From the NCBI GenBank assembly GCA_964574985.1, contig CAZNPH010000005.1, positions 1-64,000 of the forward strand: DNA of 64,000 bases. Direction: 5' to 3'. The notes beneath the pieces are model-generated. The model was not told where the DNA came from. It saw only the letters and a program-made list of their open reading frames with translations, and ran no database searches. Numbering within the stretch: position 1 is the stretch's first letter; every line of letters begins with the position of its first letter. The stretch comes from CAZNPH01 sp964574985. GTDB taxonomy: Bacteria > Bacteroidota > Bacteroidia > Bacteroidales > SM23-62. The position numbers were made by a program, and so were the translations under genes. Positions 18,539-27,201 of the stretch are shown here, in pieces.

Positions 18539-19840
18539 ATGAAAAAACTGACCGTTCTATTGATATTCGTCACAACCTGGATGTCAGCTTTTACCCAGAC
18601 CATGCCGACACCAACCGGTCTGAGTTATGATGCCGTTAAAAGACAGGTGGAGAAAAGCAATGAAAAAATTCAGCATCCCAGGAAAAGTCAGAAAGCCAGA
18701 ATATGGGCCAACAGGGGAGATATCTTTCAGGATGCCCATGATGTTGATATACAATTTCTCAGGGTAGGCATGCCGGATACGGAAAGCCAGCTTTATCTGA
18801 AAAATCCGGATGAGGTCATTACCGAAGAACGAAACGGAGCTACCGTTGAAAAACATGTTTTTGACCGGGTTACACTGATTTTTCAGAATGATGTACTGAT
18901 CGATTGGAAAAAGACCGAAAAGCTACACCCGAATCCTCTGGATGAAGCACTTGAAGCGTATAAAAAAGCCCTGGAACTTGATCAGGACAAGTATGCCGAC
19001 CGGCTTGAGGATAATTTCACCAGACTGAAGGAACAGTATGAAGCGGATGCAATCCTTGATTTCAGTAACAAGCGTTATGAACAAGCCCTGCATTCATTTG
19101 AAAAAATCATTGAATTACAAAATACGCCCGTTTATCCTGAAGACCTGGTCGATACCCTGACCATATATAATGCCGCACTGGCAGCGGCAAATGCCGGTAT
19201 CCATGACAAGTCCATCAAATACTTTAAAAAGTCCATTGAAAACAACTATGGTGGCAGCGATGCATATTATCTTCTGAAAAGGGAATATATTGCAAAAGGT
19301 GACTCCATGAAAGCCATCAAAACGCTGGAAGATGGTTTCGGGGAATATCCGGATACAACACTGCTGTTGTTTGAGATCGTCAATTATTACCTGAGTGCAC
19401 AAAATGCTGAAAAAGGCCTGAAATACCTGAAAATGGCCGAAGAAGAGGAATCCGACAATCCCTCCATTTATTTTGCCAAGGGCACCATGTATGAGACGAC
19501 CGGGAAGGATAAAGAAGCCGAAGAAGCTTACAAAGAGGCCATTGAAGTTGATCCTGAATATTTCAATGCCTGGTTCAACCTGGGCGCCATGTATTTCAAC
19601 CAGGCCGTTGAAATGTATGTTAAAGCCAATGAAATACAGGATGTCGATGAATACAATGCCGCCAGGAAAGAAGCAGACAAAGTGGTCAGAAAGGCATTGG
19701 AACCCCTGGAGAACGCCCACGAGCTCAAACCCGATGATGTAGCCACCATGGAAACACTCCAGACCATTTATTACCGGCTGCAGATGCAGGAAAAATATGA
19801 AGAAATCAGCGAAAAACTTGCAAAGGCAAAAGCCCAATGA
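18539..19840 (+). CDS. exported tetratricopeptide-repeat protein
   Basis: A Sec signal spans residues 1-20 (hydrophobic core ending AFTQ). The rest is mostly helical TPR repeats; clear ones are LDEALEAYKKALELD near 137, YEQALHSFEKIIEL, and KDKEAEEAYKEAIEVDPEYFNAWFNLGAMYFNQ near 325-358. It is probably a periplasmic scaffold. Nothing visible indicates enzyme activity. The predecessor gyrA is 84 bp upstream; a TTTG and a TATTTTTA-like box lie in that gap, so it may have its own promoter. A terminator follows. Confidence 0.85.
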   Translation: MKKLTVLLIFVTTWMSAFTQTMPTPTGLSYDAVKRQVEKSNEKIQHPRKSQKARIWANRGDIFQDAHDVDIQFLRVGMPDTESQLYLKNPDEVITEERNGATVEKHVFDRVTLIFQNDVLIDWKKTEKLHPNPLDEALEAYKKALELDQDKYADRLEDNFTRLKEQYEADAILDFSNKRYEQALHSFEKIIELQNTPVYPEDLVDTLTIYNAALAAANAGIHDKSIKYFKKSIENNYGGSDAYYLLKREYIAKGDSMKAIKTLEDGFGEYPDTTLLLFEIVNYYLSAQNAEKGLKYLKMAEEEESDNPSIYFAKGTMYETTGKDKEAEEAYKEAIEVDPEYFNAWFNLGAMYFNQAVEMYVKANEIQDVDEYNAARKEADKVVRKALEPLENAHELKPDDVATMETLQTIYYRLQMQEKYEEISEKLAKAKAQ

Positions 19841-19885
19841 TATGCTGAAGAAAAAAAACAGTATTGCAAGAAATATTAAAAGGAG

Positions 19886-19914
19886 AGGAGCAGCCAAAAA
19901 ACTGCTCCTTTTTG
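19886..19914 (+). terminator. terminator after the TPR gene
   Basis: AGGAGCAG and CTGCTCCT form an 8-bp stem around an A-rich loop followed by TTTTT. Confidence 0.88.
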
Positions 19915-19969
19915 TTTATTTTTCCTATTAAACATAATATTAATTATCGGACAAATATCCGGCTTCAGT

Positions 19970-21136
19970 TCAATACATGATCGCATGAATGTTTCTATCA
20001 GGATGCACATTGTATAAAAATTCGTCACATGGTAAACATAGTGTTTTGTTTTTTAAAAGTTTCTCTTTTCCCCTGTAGAGAAAAATAGTTTTGCTTTCCG
20101 GATAATCCTCTTTGAATTCATTTAATGAACGAAGATCCTGGTTCCGGATCTTATCTGAATTTTTTACTTCAATTGCATAGATCCCTTCTTCTCCGTAAAG
20201 AATAAAGTCAACTTCAATTCCTCCGCGAGACCGCCAGAAAAAGATTTCAAATTTGTTGCTTTGATAGGCATTCCAGGCTTTCAAATGCTGAAATACCAAT
20301 CCTTCAAGCCCTGCTCCGTCAATCTCATTTGGACTATCCAGCGGACCCTTTGGCCTTAATGCTTTGAAAACACCTACATCAAAAAGGTAAAATTTCGGAT
20401 GAGCTACAAGAGCTCGCTGTGCACGTTTTGTAAATACCTGCAGACGTGTTGCCAATAAAATATCTTCGAGTATTGAAATGTAGTTTTCAACCACCTTACG
20501 TTCTACTTCGCATTCCCGTGCAACATTGCTAATGTTCAGAATCGATCCGTGTGAGAAACTTATAGCTTCCAGGAATCGGGAAAAATTCCCGATATTTCTG
20601 ACCAGTCCTTCATACTGTACTTCTTCACGTATGTAGAGAGATATGTACGATTCAAGTGTGCTTCCGGGATCTCTTGACAAGTAAATAATTGGTAATAACC
20701 CATATTCAAGAGCTTTTAAAAAATCTGCTTCTTTCTGCAATTCAGATAGTAAAAAGGGATACATATTTCTTAACAATACCCTTCCAGCCATCAAATCAGG
20801 ACCGGATCTCTTCAGTTTACGAGCACTTGATCCGGTAAGAATGAACCTTATATTTCGTTTTTCCTCCAATATGCTGTGAATTGCACTCAGCATTTCAGGA
20901 ACTTTCTGTATCTCATCCACGACAATGATTTCATTGTCAGGATTTGCATCTACCAGTTCGATAATTGTTTCGGGTCTAGCCTGGTATTTTCTCTGTACAT
21001 CAGGTTTGAGTAAATCAATATAGACTGCCCCCGGGTAGTTCACCTTCAGAAATGTTGATTTTCCGGATCCCCTGGGCCCAAATAAGAAATAACTTTGAAC
21101 AGGTGGCTTAAAACATCTCGGAATCATTATTTCCAT
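19970..21136 (-). CDS. AAA ATPase with DUF4143 domain
   Basis: Residues 16-40 hold the Walker A motif FGPRGSGKST, and IIVVDEIQ is Walker B, followed by the sensor segment FILTGSSARKLK. The C-terminal DUF4143 region contains GIEVDFILYGEEGIYAIEVKNS, which has the shape of a PD-(D/E)xK nuclease-like core. Such ATPases are widespread, often strain-variable, and poorly understood; some are linked to toxin-antitoxin-like or mobile functions. It stands alone between two terminators, consistent with an independently acquired gene. I use the ATG at 21136 because the longer frame starts with TTG. Confidence 0.88.
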   Translation of the reverse strand: MEIMIPRCFKPPVQSYFLFGPRGSGKSTFLKVNYPGAVYIDLLKPDVQRKYQARPETIIELVDANPDNEIIVVDEIQKVPEMLSAIHSILEEKRNIRFILTGSSARKLKRSGPDLMAGRVLLRNMYPFLLSELQKEADFLKALEYGLLPIIYLSRDPGSTLESYISLYIREEVQYEGLVRNIGNFSRFLEAISFSHGSILNISNVARECEVERKVVENYISILEDILLATRLQVFTKRAQRALVAHPKFYLFDVGVFKALRPKGPLDSPNEIDGAGLEGLVFQHLKAWNAYQSNKFEIFFWRSRGGIEVDFILYGEEGIYAIEVKNSDKIRNQDLRSLNEFKEDYPESKTIFLYRGKEKLLKNKTLCLPCDEFLYNVHPDRNIHAIMY

Positions 21137-21251
21137 TTTGGCCCTCAATTTGGAATAAATAACTCCAAAATTAGAAGATTCATAAGAAAATTACAAATTA
21201 TTTTCAAATTTCCATCCGGCACACCCGGTTAACATAAAAACCAAAAAAAAA

Positions 21252-21270
21252 CCGTTCTTACAAGAACGGC
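21252..21270 (-). terminator. terminator of the cold-shock gene
   Basis: CCGTTCT/AGAACGG forms a 7-bp stem with a short loop, flanked by nine A on the left (a T-run on the minus strand) and by CTTTTT on the right, so it may work in both directions. Confidence 0.85.
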
Positions 21271-21303
21271 CTTTTTCTCAAATGATTCAATCAAAAAAAA
21301 TAT

Positions 21304-21495
21304 CTATGCCAGTCGAACATCAACTGCGTTTAAACCCTTTCTGCCTTCTTTGACTTCAAAGGTAACCTCATCATTTTCTTTGATTTCATCGATTAATCCG
21401 GATACATGAACAAAATAATCAGTATCCGTTTCATCATCGACAATGAACCCATATCCTTTGGATTCCAGGAAAAATTTTACTTTACCACGTTTCAT
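21304..21495 (-). CDS. cold-shock domain protein
   Basis: This 63-residue single-domain protein begins MKRGKVKFFLESKGYGFIVD and carries the RNP1-type KGYGFI and RNP2-type YFVHVSGL motifs of the OB-fold that binds single-stranded nucleic acids, probably acting as an RNA chaperone. The open frame extends 43 codons further upstream, but the homologous start and the promoter box between them favour the ATG at 21495. It has its own promoter and terminator, so it is a single-gene transcript. Confidence 0.94.
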   Translation of the reverse strand: MKRGKVKFFLESKGYGFIVDDETDTDYFVHVSGLIDEIKENDEVTFEVKEGRKGLNAVDVRLA

Positions 21496-21527
21496 ATTGT
21501 AAAAAATTAAATAATAAATACAGGGGT

Positions 21528-21535
21528 CAAATATA
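21528..21535 (-). promoter_or_regulatory. cold-shock gene promoter, -7 box
   Basis: TATATTTG on the minus strand lies 32 bp upstream of the start codon, giving a short leader of about 28 nt. Confidence 0.6.
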
Positions 21536-21639
21536 ATGAAAAATGTTTTTCTGAAGACCAACGAATAATGAATTGATTCGCTTGTTTTTAATTTTTCATT
21601 ATAGCAATTATCTTTATATGTCAATAATTAAAGAAGTTT

Positions 21640-22347
21640 ATGAAAATTTTTATAACCGGTATCAGTTCGGGTATCGGCTACGGACTGGCACGGGAATATC
21701 TGATTAACGGACATTCGGTGTATGGAATAAGCCGCCGGGACCATGCGAAATTGAAGAAATTTGAACATTTCAATTTTCTCTCACAGGATATCACCCAATT
21801 CGGAGAGATCCGGCAAAATCTGAGAAAATTTCTGGAAAATTTGAGAAAACTGGATCTGGTGGTATTGAATGCAGGCACCCTTCCCCCTATCAATGATCTG
21901 AAAGACACATCGTTACAAACATTAAAAGATATCATGAACGTGAATGTCTGGGCCAATAAGGTGATCATTGATTCATTGTTTACGCTGATGGAAGACATAT
22001 CACAGGTTGTAGCCATTTCTTCCGGTGCTGCCGTTTCAGGTGCACGTGGCTGGAACGGCTATGCACTGTCAAAAGCCACTTTGAACATGCTTATAAAACT
22101 GTATGCAAAAGAATTCCCAAACACACATTTTTCAGCAATTGCACCCGGGATCATAGATACTTCCATGCAGGAATACATTTCGGGTTTACCGGAGGATGAA
22201 AGGTTTTCGGTTGTTCAACGCCTTAAAAGCATGCGCGGAACCCCGGATATGCCCGGTCCCGCAACCGCCGCTCCCCGACTGATCAAGGCATTTAAAAAAA
22301 TACTTCAGATAGAAAGTGGCAAATTTGTAGATATCAGGGAATTATGA
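21640..22347 (+). CDS. SDR family oxidoreductase
   Basis: The 235-residue short-chain dehydrogenase has the cofactor motif TGISSGIG at about 6-13 and LNAG (in place of NNAG). A Ser pair (AISSGAA) and YALSK provide the catalytic Ser, Tyr and Lys. GISRR after the second strand suggests NADP preference. The substrate is unknown. Its stop overlaps the start of the CHAD gene (ATGA), so the two are translationally coupled and may act in one process. Confidence 0.87.
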   Translation: MKIFITGISSGIGYGLAREYLINGHSVYGISRRDHAKLKKFEHFNFLSQDITQFGEIRQNLRKFLENLRKLDLVVLNAGTLPPINDLKDTSLQTLKDIMNVNVWANKVIIDSLFTLMEDISQVVAISSGAAVSGARGWNGYALSKATLNMLIKLYAKEFPNTHFSAIAPGIIDTSMQEYISGLPEDERFSVVQRLKSMRGTPDMPGPATAAPRLIKAFKKILQIESGKFVDIREL

Positions 22348-23270
22348 ATAAAGCTATAATTAAAGGTACAGATTGCCTTTCCCTGAATATCAAAAGGATT
22401 ATCTCGGATCAGATCAGGAAGAGCATCGAATTGTCCTTGCACATGAAAGACGATCCTCATACATCCATTCATGAAATCAGGAAATGCATGAAAAGAATCC
22501 GTGCCATTCTTCGGTTGATCAGAGGTGAAACAGGATATGCATGGTACCGGAGAGAAAATATATTTTACCGGGATACGGCCAGATCGATTTCTTCCTTGCG
22601 TGATCTCATGGTATTCAGGGAAAGTCTGGAATATCTCAGAAAAAAGTATCCTCCCAATCTTCCCGATCCCATCCTGCCACCCATCATTGAAGCCATTGAT
22701 GGTGAAATGGAAAAACAAAGCCGGGAGCTTATCATGAACCCGGATCTGACAAAAAAAATCAGAAAGGACCTGGAGCTTGCAGAAAAGCGATTGTCCCAAA
22801 TGCCTTTTAATCACGAAGATTTTAGCGCCCTGAAGCCCGGACTGAGCAGAGTATACCGGAGAGGCAAAAAGGCCATGCAAAGGGCATATAATGAAACCAT
22901 TCCTTTCAATCTGCATTATTGGAGAAAAAGGGCAAAATACCTGATGTATATCCTTGAAATATTCCAACCGGTCTGGAGTGGAATGCTGAACAGCACGATC
23001 AAAAAGCTGTACAAAATATCGGATGCGCTGGGAATAGATCATGACCTTTCCGAATTGAATCATTACCTGGTTGAAAACCAAAGCTCACTTAAAATAAATG
23101 CTCCGGAGATGAGCAGTATCGCTTCGGCCATTTCTGCCGAACGCAATAAAGTTCAGAGAAAGGCTTTTGAAAACGGCAAATATGTCTATGGTGAAAAAGT
23201 CAAATCATTTGTCAACCGGATAGAAGCATACTGGAACTCGCATTATGATCAAACGTCCGTGCCCGGATAG
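22344..23270 (+). CDS. CHAD domain protein
   Basis: The protein (308 residues) is an all-helical CHAD domain with conserved basic and histidine residues, for example SIHEIRKCMKRIRAILRLIRG near residue 40 and LHYWRKRAKYLMYILEIF near 190. Known CHAD domains bind inorganic polyphosphate through such positive patches, so polyphosphate binding or granule association is the best guess. There is no attached CYTH or triphosphatase domain. It is coupled to the SDR gene by a 4-bp overlap. Confidence 0.85.
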   Translation: MNKAIIKGTDCLSLNIKRIISDQIRKSIELSLHMKDDPHTSIHEIRKCMKRIRAILRLIRGETGYAWYRRENIFYRDTARSISSLRDLMVFRESLEYLRKKYPPNLPDPILPPIIEAIDGEMEKQSRELIMNPDLTKKIRKDLELAEKRLSQMPFNHEDFSALKPGLSRVYRRGKKAMQRAYNETIPFNLHYWRKRAKYLMYILEIFQPVWSGMLNSTIKKLYKISDALGIDHDLSELNHYLVENQSSLKINAPEMSSIASAISAERNKVQRKAFENGKYVYGEKVKSFVNRIEAYWNSHYDQTSVPG

Positions 23271-23282
23271 CGGATCCCTTGA

Positions 23283-23315
23283 TTTGTATATTATCAGATT
23301 TTTTCTATATATTTG
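23283..23315 (+). promoter_or_regulatory. promoter of the Lys-rich protein gene
   Basis: TTTG at 23283-23286 and TATATTTG at 23308-23315, separated by 21 bp, match the Bacteroidota promoter closely and lie 48 bp upstream of the next start codon. Confidence 0.7.
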
Positions 23316-23362
23316 ATTCACACCTGTAATAGCATAATTTCTAAAAATCACAGTATAACCGT

Positions 23363-24310
23363 ATGAAAAAGAAACAGACCCAAAAATTGGACATGTTCGG
23401 CAAAATATATGCATTCATGGAAAAAAATGCCGGAAAACTGAACGCTTTGCCCGAACTGAAGCAAACCTATGACCAATTTGTCAACAATTTTAAAACCGTT
23501 TCCCAACAAAGAAAAAAGGCAGAAAACAATCTTAATCCATTTAAAAACAACCGCAAGAAACAACGCACTGCACTGATTGACAAAACCAGTCCGGTCGCCG
23601 CCCTGCTGGCAGTCTATTCAAGCGATACCGGTGACAAAAAGCTCAGGAAGATCAGCAACCAGGCCGGTGCCAAAGCGGACCAGCTCAAAGACACCGAGTT
23701 GATCAAAACAAGCCGGAAAATGCTGAAGAAAGCAAAGAAACTGATGGACCAATCTGTTCAAATCATACAAAAAGGCGGCGGCAAACAAGACAAAAACAAG
23801 AAAAAAGCTCCGGCCGCCCCACCCTTGCCTGGAGATTACGGTATCACACCTGGCATGCTTGACGAAATGGAAAAAACCCTGCTCGGTTTTTCCGATGCAG
23901 TAAAAAAAGAAAAGCAAATCCGTTCGGAAAAGAAAAAATTCACCGGGAAGATCAAAAAAACGATGAAAGAAAACCAGAAAATCCTGAAAAACAGACTGGA
24001 CAAACTGATGGTCGTTTTCCAGACAAAGGAACCGGAATTATACCGGGAATACACGGGAATCAGATCCGGGAAAACCGTTCAGGAGGAAAAAACCGTACAG
24101 GCAAAAAAAACCGGACAAACAAAGAAAACCGCACCCGGAAAAAAGCGCCCGGTGGGAAGGCCACCGAAGAAAGTTTCCACCCGGCAAACAGCCACCCGCC
24201 GGAAGGCAACGGCTGCAAGGAAAACAGGAACCCGAAAAACAACATCTGCGACTCCAACAAAAAAAAAGGCCCCTACTCCGGGAAGCAATCCTGCCTCTTC
24301 TTCTGGTTAA
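23363..24310 (+). CDS. Lys-rich protein with histone-H1-like tail and AT-hook
   Basis: I do not recognise the family. Residues 1-230 are helical and Lys-rich with a Pro/Ala hinge (KKKAPAAPPLPGDYG near 150) and probable coiled-coil stretches. Residues 230-315 are almost only Lys, Thr, Ala, Arg, Pro and Ser, including the AT-hook-like KRPVGRPPKK and repeats of the type TARKTGTRKTT, as in bacterial histone-H1-like and eukaryotic H1 tails. A nucleic-acid or polyphosphate-binding role is likely; the CHAD gene just upstream makes polyphosphate worth considering. Its 3' end overlaps the convergent esterase gene by 38 bp. Confidence 0.72.
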   Translation: MKKKQTQKLDMFGKIYAFMEKNAGKLNALPELKQTYDQFVNNFKTVSQQRKKAENNLNPFKNNRKKQRTALIDKTSPVAALLAVYSSDTGDKKLRKISNQAGAKADQLKDTELIKTSRKMLKKAKKLMDQSVQIIQKGGGKQDKNKKKAPAAPPLPGDYGITPGMLDEMEKTLLGFSDAVKKEKQIRSEKKKFTGKIKKTMKENQKILKNRLDKLMVVFQTKEPELYREYTGIRSGKTVQEEKTVQAKKTGQTKKTAPGKKRPVGRPPKKVSTRQTATRRKATAARKTGTRKTTSATPTKKKAPTPGSNPASSSG

Positions 24311-25004
24311 GCATCCACTCCCAGAGTTCCGGGTCGCCATATGCATTTTCCCAGGCCTCGGCATGGCCTGCCCCTTCATAACGGGTATACTTCACCTTTC
24401 CATTGCATTTTTCAAGTGCATCAACCATTTCAGCAGAACAGCGTTCATCAACGGCCTTGTCTTCCGAACCATGAAATACCCATATGGGAATGTGTCTGAT
24501 CCGTTTTGCCCTTTCAGGATCTCCGCATCCGCATATGGGAACAATGGCGGCAAAAATCCCGGGGTATTCAATTGCCATGTCCCAGGTGCCATATCCCCCC
24601 ATACTCAATCCGGTCAGGTAGATCCTTGAGGGGTCCACCCGGTATTTCTCCAGGATCTCATCCAGCAGATCCCTTAGCTTTCCTATACACCAGCGCTCAT
24701 AAAAAGGACATTGGGGCGAAACCAGTATGAAAGGAAAAAAAGTGCCCTCCCCTATCATTTTCGGGGGACCATGCTTTTTGACCTTTTGGGGATCGTCTCC
24801 CCGTTCTCCCGATCCGTGAAGGAATATAACCAGGGGAAAAAACTCATCCCGGGACCTTTCATACATTTCAGGAGTATACAGTAAATAAGCGTAACCTGTA
24901 TCTGTTGATGATTTACACACGATTTGCCGGTTCTGGGCCTGTATCATTGGCATGAACAGCAGGAATACCTGTATGAATGCCAAACCTTTTATTACCAACT
25001 CCAT
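24273..25004 (-). CDS. exported alpha/beta-hydrolase (esterase/peptidase-like)
   Basis: After a signal peptide (about residues 1-23) the sequence has the oxyanion-strand segment PLVIFLHGSGERGDD, the nucleophile elbow GLSMGGYGTWD, an acid in the VFHGSEDKAVD segment and His in EGAGHAEAW, so the Ser-Asp-His triad is complete. It resembles the prolyl-oligopeptidase/phospholipase-type predicted peptidases that act on carbohydrate esters in Bacteroidota. It overlaps the end of the Gfo/Idh/MocA gene and is probably the last gene of that transcript. Confidence 0.87.
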   Translation of the reverse strand: MELVIKGLAFIQVFLLFMPMIQAQNRQIVCKSSTDTGYAYLLYTPEMYERSRDEFFPLVIFLHGSGERGDDPQKVKKHGPPKMIGEGTFFPFILVSPQCPFYERWCIGKLRDLLDEILEKYRVDPSRIYLTGLSMGGYGTWDMAIEYPGIFAAIVPICGCGDPERAKRIRHIPIWVFHGSEDKAVDERCSAEMVDALEKCNGKVKYTRYEGAGHAEAWENAYGDPELWEWMLNQKKRQDCFPE

Positions 25005-26491
25005 CCTTCCCTGTATTCATGTTTTACCCATTTGCTGACCATTTCCCGGGCCGGAACACTGATCCGCCTGGTACCGTAACGGTTCTTCTCTTCGATCAGT
25101 GTATCGAAATCCGTTGCCAGAACTTCCATTTCTTCATTTTCCCCGATATTGGTAAATTCCATCTCCTCTCCTTTCCATTCCAGGATCCGGTGCAAACTCT
25201 GGGCACGAACGGCCAGATTCCCCATGACAACCATTTCAGTCAAAGGTCCTGCATAGTCAAAATTCGAACTGGGACCTTCCCGGGATTCCGGACTCGTCTT
25301 GCATGCCTCTACCCATTCCATTTCATGTCTCCCGCCCCCCAGCGGATGATCCGGGATCCTTTTGTGAACCTGCCCTGAACCGGAGTATGTCAACCCTTCA
25401 GGCAGAACAATTACTTCACGGGCATAGGTGGAGCACAGGATTTTTCCTTTTTCTCCGATAAAAAGGTTTCCTCCGGGCCATATCTCCTTACCGTCCGGCA
25501 ATTCTTCGGGTCTTTCCGGCAACAATCCTCCGTCATGCCATGTAACTTCAACTTCGGGCATGGACAGATTTGGCAAAGCATTCCTTTCGGGAAAGACAAA
25601 GTGCACACGTGAAGCATGCGGGGCGCTTTCCATGTTGACTTCCGTGGAACTGGCATGGACCTTTACAGGATATTTAAGATTCATGGAATAAAAAACCGTA
25701 TCCAGAATATGGCAACCCATATCCCCCAGGGCACCCGTGCCGTAATCCCACCATGCACGCCAATCCCAGGGCGTATAGTCAGGATGGTAAGGGCGTTCCG
25801 GTGCAGGGCCCAGAAAGAGGTCCCAGGATAATGTTTCCGGTACTTCCGGCGTGGCCACGGGCCTTCTGAGTCCCTGAGGCCAGATCGGGCGATCGCTCCA
25901 GGTATGAATCTCACGGATATCCCCGATGAGTCCGCTCTGGATCATTTCAGCCAGTTCCATGACCTCGTCGCTGGAGTGTCCCTCATTGCCCATTTGTGTG
26001 GCAACCCTGTATTTCCTGGCTGCCATGGCCAGTTGCCTGGATTCCCACACTGAATGGGTTAAAGGTTTCTGCACATAAACATGCTTGCCCATCTGCATGG
26101 CCATCATGGCCGGAATGGCATGTGTATGGTCCGGTGTGGCGATCATACAGGCATCGATGTCTTTCTGTTTCTCCAGCATGACTCTGTAATCCCTGTATTT
26201 CCTGGCCCTGGGATATTCATCGAAAACAGGTCCGGCATAATCCCAATCCACATCGCAAAGGGCAACAATGTTCTGCCCTGCCATGTTCCTTAGATTGTAT
26301 TTGCCTTTACCCCCGATGCCTATCCCCGCAATGTTGAGTTTATCACCGGGCGGGGTGTGCCCCATTCCGGCGATCACATGGCCGGGGACAATGGTAAAGG
26401 CCGCTGTGGCAGCAGCCGCCTGCCCCAGGAACCGTCTCCTGGAGACCGGTTCTTTTTCCTGGAAATCGTTGTCAGATTTGATCATATTCAT
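24992..26491 (-). CDS. Tat-exported Gfo/Idh/MocA family oxidoreductase
   Basis: A twin-arginine signal (SRRRFLGQAAAATAAF, about residues 17-32) precedes a Rossmann domain with GIGIGGKGKYN and the sugar-binding domain with DMGCHILDT. The usual EKP motif reads QKP (VYVQKPLTHSVWESRQ), a variant seen in secreted Bacteroidota members. It probably oxidises or epimerises a sugar derivative in the periplasm with a tightly bound nucleotide. Together with the esterase that overlaps its end it forms a carbohydrate-processing pair. Its start overlaps the stop of the sigma-factor remnant. Confidence 0.9.
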   Translation of the reverse strand: MNMIKSDNDFQEKEPVSRRRFLGQAAAATAAFTIVPGHVIAGMGHTPPGDKLNIAGIGIGGKGKYNLRNMAGQNIVALCDVDWDYAGPVFDEYPRARKYRDYRVMLEKQKDIDACMIATPDHTHAIPAMMAMQMGKHVYVQKPLTHSVWESRQLAMAARKYRVATQMGNEGHSSDEVMELAEMIQSGLIGDIREIHTWSDRPIWPQGLRRPVATPEVPETLSWDLFLGPAPERPYHPDYTPWDWRAWWDYGTGALGDMGCHILDTVFYSMNLKYPVKVHASSTEVNMESAPHASRVHFVFPERNALPNLSMPEVEVTWHDGGLLPERPEELPDGKEIWPGGNLFIGEKGKILCSTYAREVIVLPEGLTYSGSGQVHKRIPDHPLGGGRHEMEWVEACKTSPESREGPSSNFDYAGPLTEMVVMGNLAVRAQSLHRILEWKGEEMEFTNIGENEEMEVLATDFDTLIEEKNRYGTRRISVPAREMVSKWVKHEYREGWSW

Positions 26492-26660
26492 GGATTCTTA
26501 AATGATGTTATTATTGAACCATCCCTGCTCCCTTCCTGCGAAGATTGTCCGCCGGAAGGCTGGTGGCTTTCGGGCCCGGTATACTTTGACCCGGGTTTCT
26601 TTTTGCGGAAATGATCCGTGATCCTGTTCCGGACGGCCGAATACAACCATGCCCTGATGC
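26488..26660 (-). pseudogene. ECF sigma factor remnant (SigZ-like, end of region 2)
   Basis: Directly after the flavodoxin stop the minus strand reads KSIRAWLYSAVRNRITDHFR followed by KKKPG, the typical end of sigma region 2 in SigZ-like ECF factors. The preceding part of region 2 and the whole of region 4 are absent; the frame continues with unrelated Ser/Gly-rich residues and stops in overlap with the next gene. The open frame technically begins inside flavodoxin. It looks like a deletion scar that fused the flavodoxin gene to the middle of an older sigma gene. Confidence 0.7.
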
Positions 26661-26663
26661 TTT

Positions 26664-27170
26664 TTAACTGAATTCCTTCTTTAATTGTTCCACCCATTTT
26701 TTCACCCTTTCACCGGTCATTTTGGCCTGGTTGACTTCATCAATGGGCAAGCCGATGAATTTTCCCTCCCGGACCGCGGCCGATTTTTCGAATTCATAAC
26801 CTTCGAGCAGCGTAAATCCTACCAGCACGGCTCCCTGTTGCTCCAGAATATTGCCAAGGATCCCCATGGCATCCACAAAATTTTCGGGATAGTTTTCCTG
26901 ATCACCGGGTCCGAAAATGGCAACTTTTTTGCCTTTCAAATCGGTTTCTTCAATTTCGGGAACGAATTCATCCCAGTAATTGGGCAGTTCTCCGTCAAAC
27001 CATGTAGATACCCCGCATATAATGTTTTCATAGGATTTCAATTGTTCACTGCCGGTTTCTTCAACGTTGATCATCTCCGGTTGATCATCTCCGAATTGGT
27101 CCCTGATCTTTTCTGCAATGGATGCAGTTACTTTAGTATTGAAACTGTAAAAAATACCTGTTTTTTTCAT
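26664..27170 (-). CDS. fldA: flavodoxin
   Basis: The 168-residue protein has the FMN phosphate-binding loop GIFYSFNTKVTASIA at the N-terminus (here SFNTKVT instead of the classical SxTGxT), the second loop STWFDGELPNYWDEF with the aromatic residues that flank the flavin, and IFGPGDQENYPENFVDAMG, the third loop. It would carry single electrons, for instance in low-iron or anaerobic metabolism. It lies 31 bp downstream of the 2-oxoacid dehydrogenase E1 gene, in the same direction. Confidence 0.9.
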   Translation of the reverse strand: MKKTGIFYSFNTKVTASIAEKIRDQFGDDQPEMINVEETGSEQLKSYENIICGVSTWFDGELPNYWDEFVPEIEETDLKGKKVAIFGPGDQENYPENFVDAMGILGNILEQQGAVLVGFTLLEGYEFEKSAAVREGKFIGLPIDEVNQAKMTGERVKKWVEQLKKEFS

Positions 27171-27201
27171 GCCTGTATGTTTTGCGTCAAGATGGATATC
27201 C

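Noticed and set aside
19970..21136. DUF4143 ATPase as part of a defence island
   Set aside because: No restriction, toxin or other defence genes adjoin it; it is flanked by a TPR gene and a cold-shock gene, each with its own terminator.
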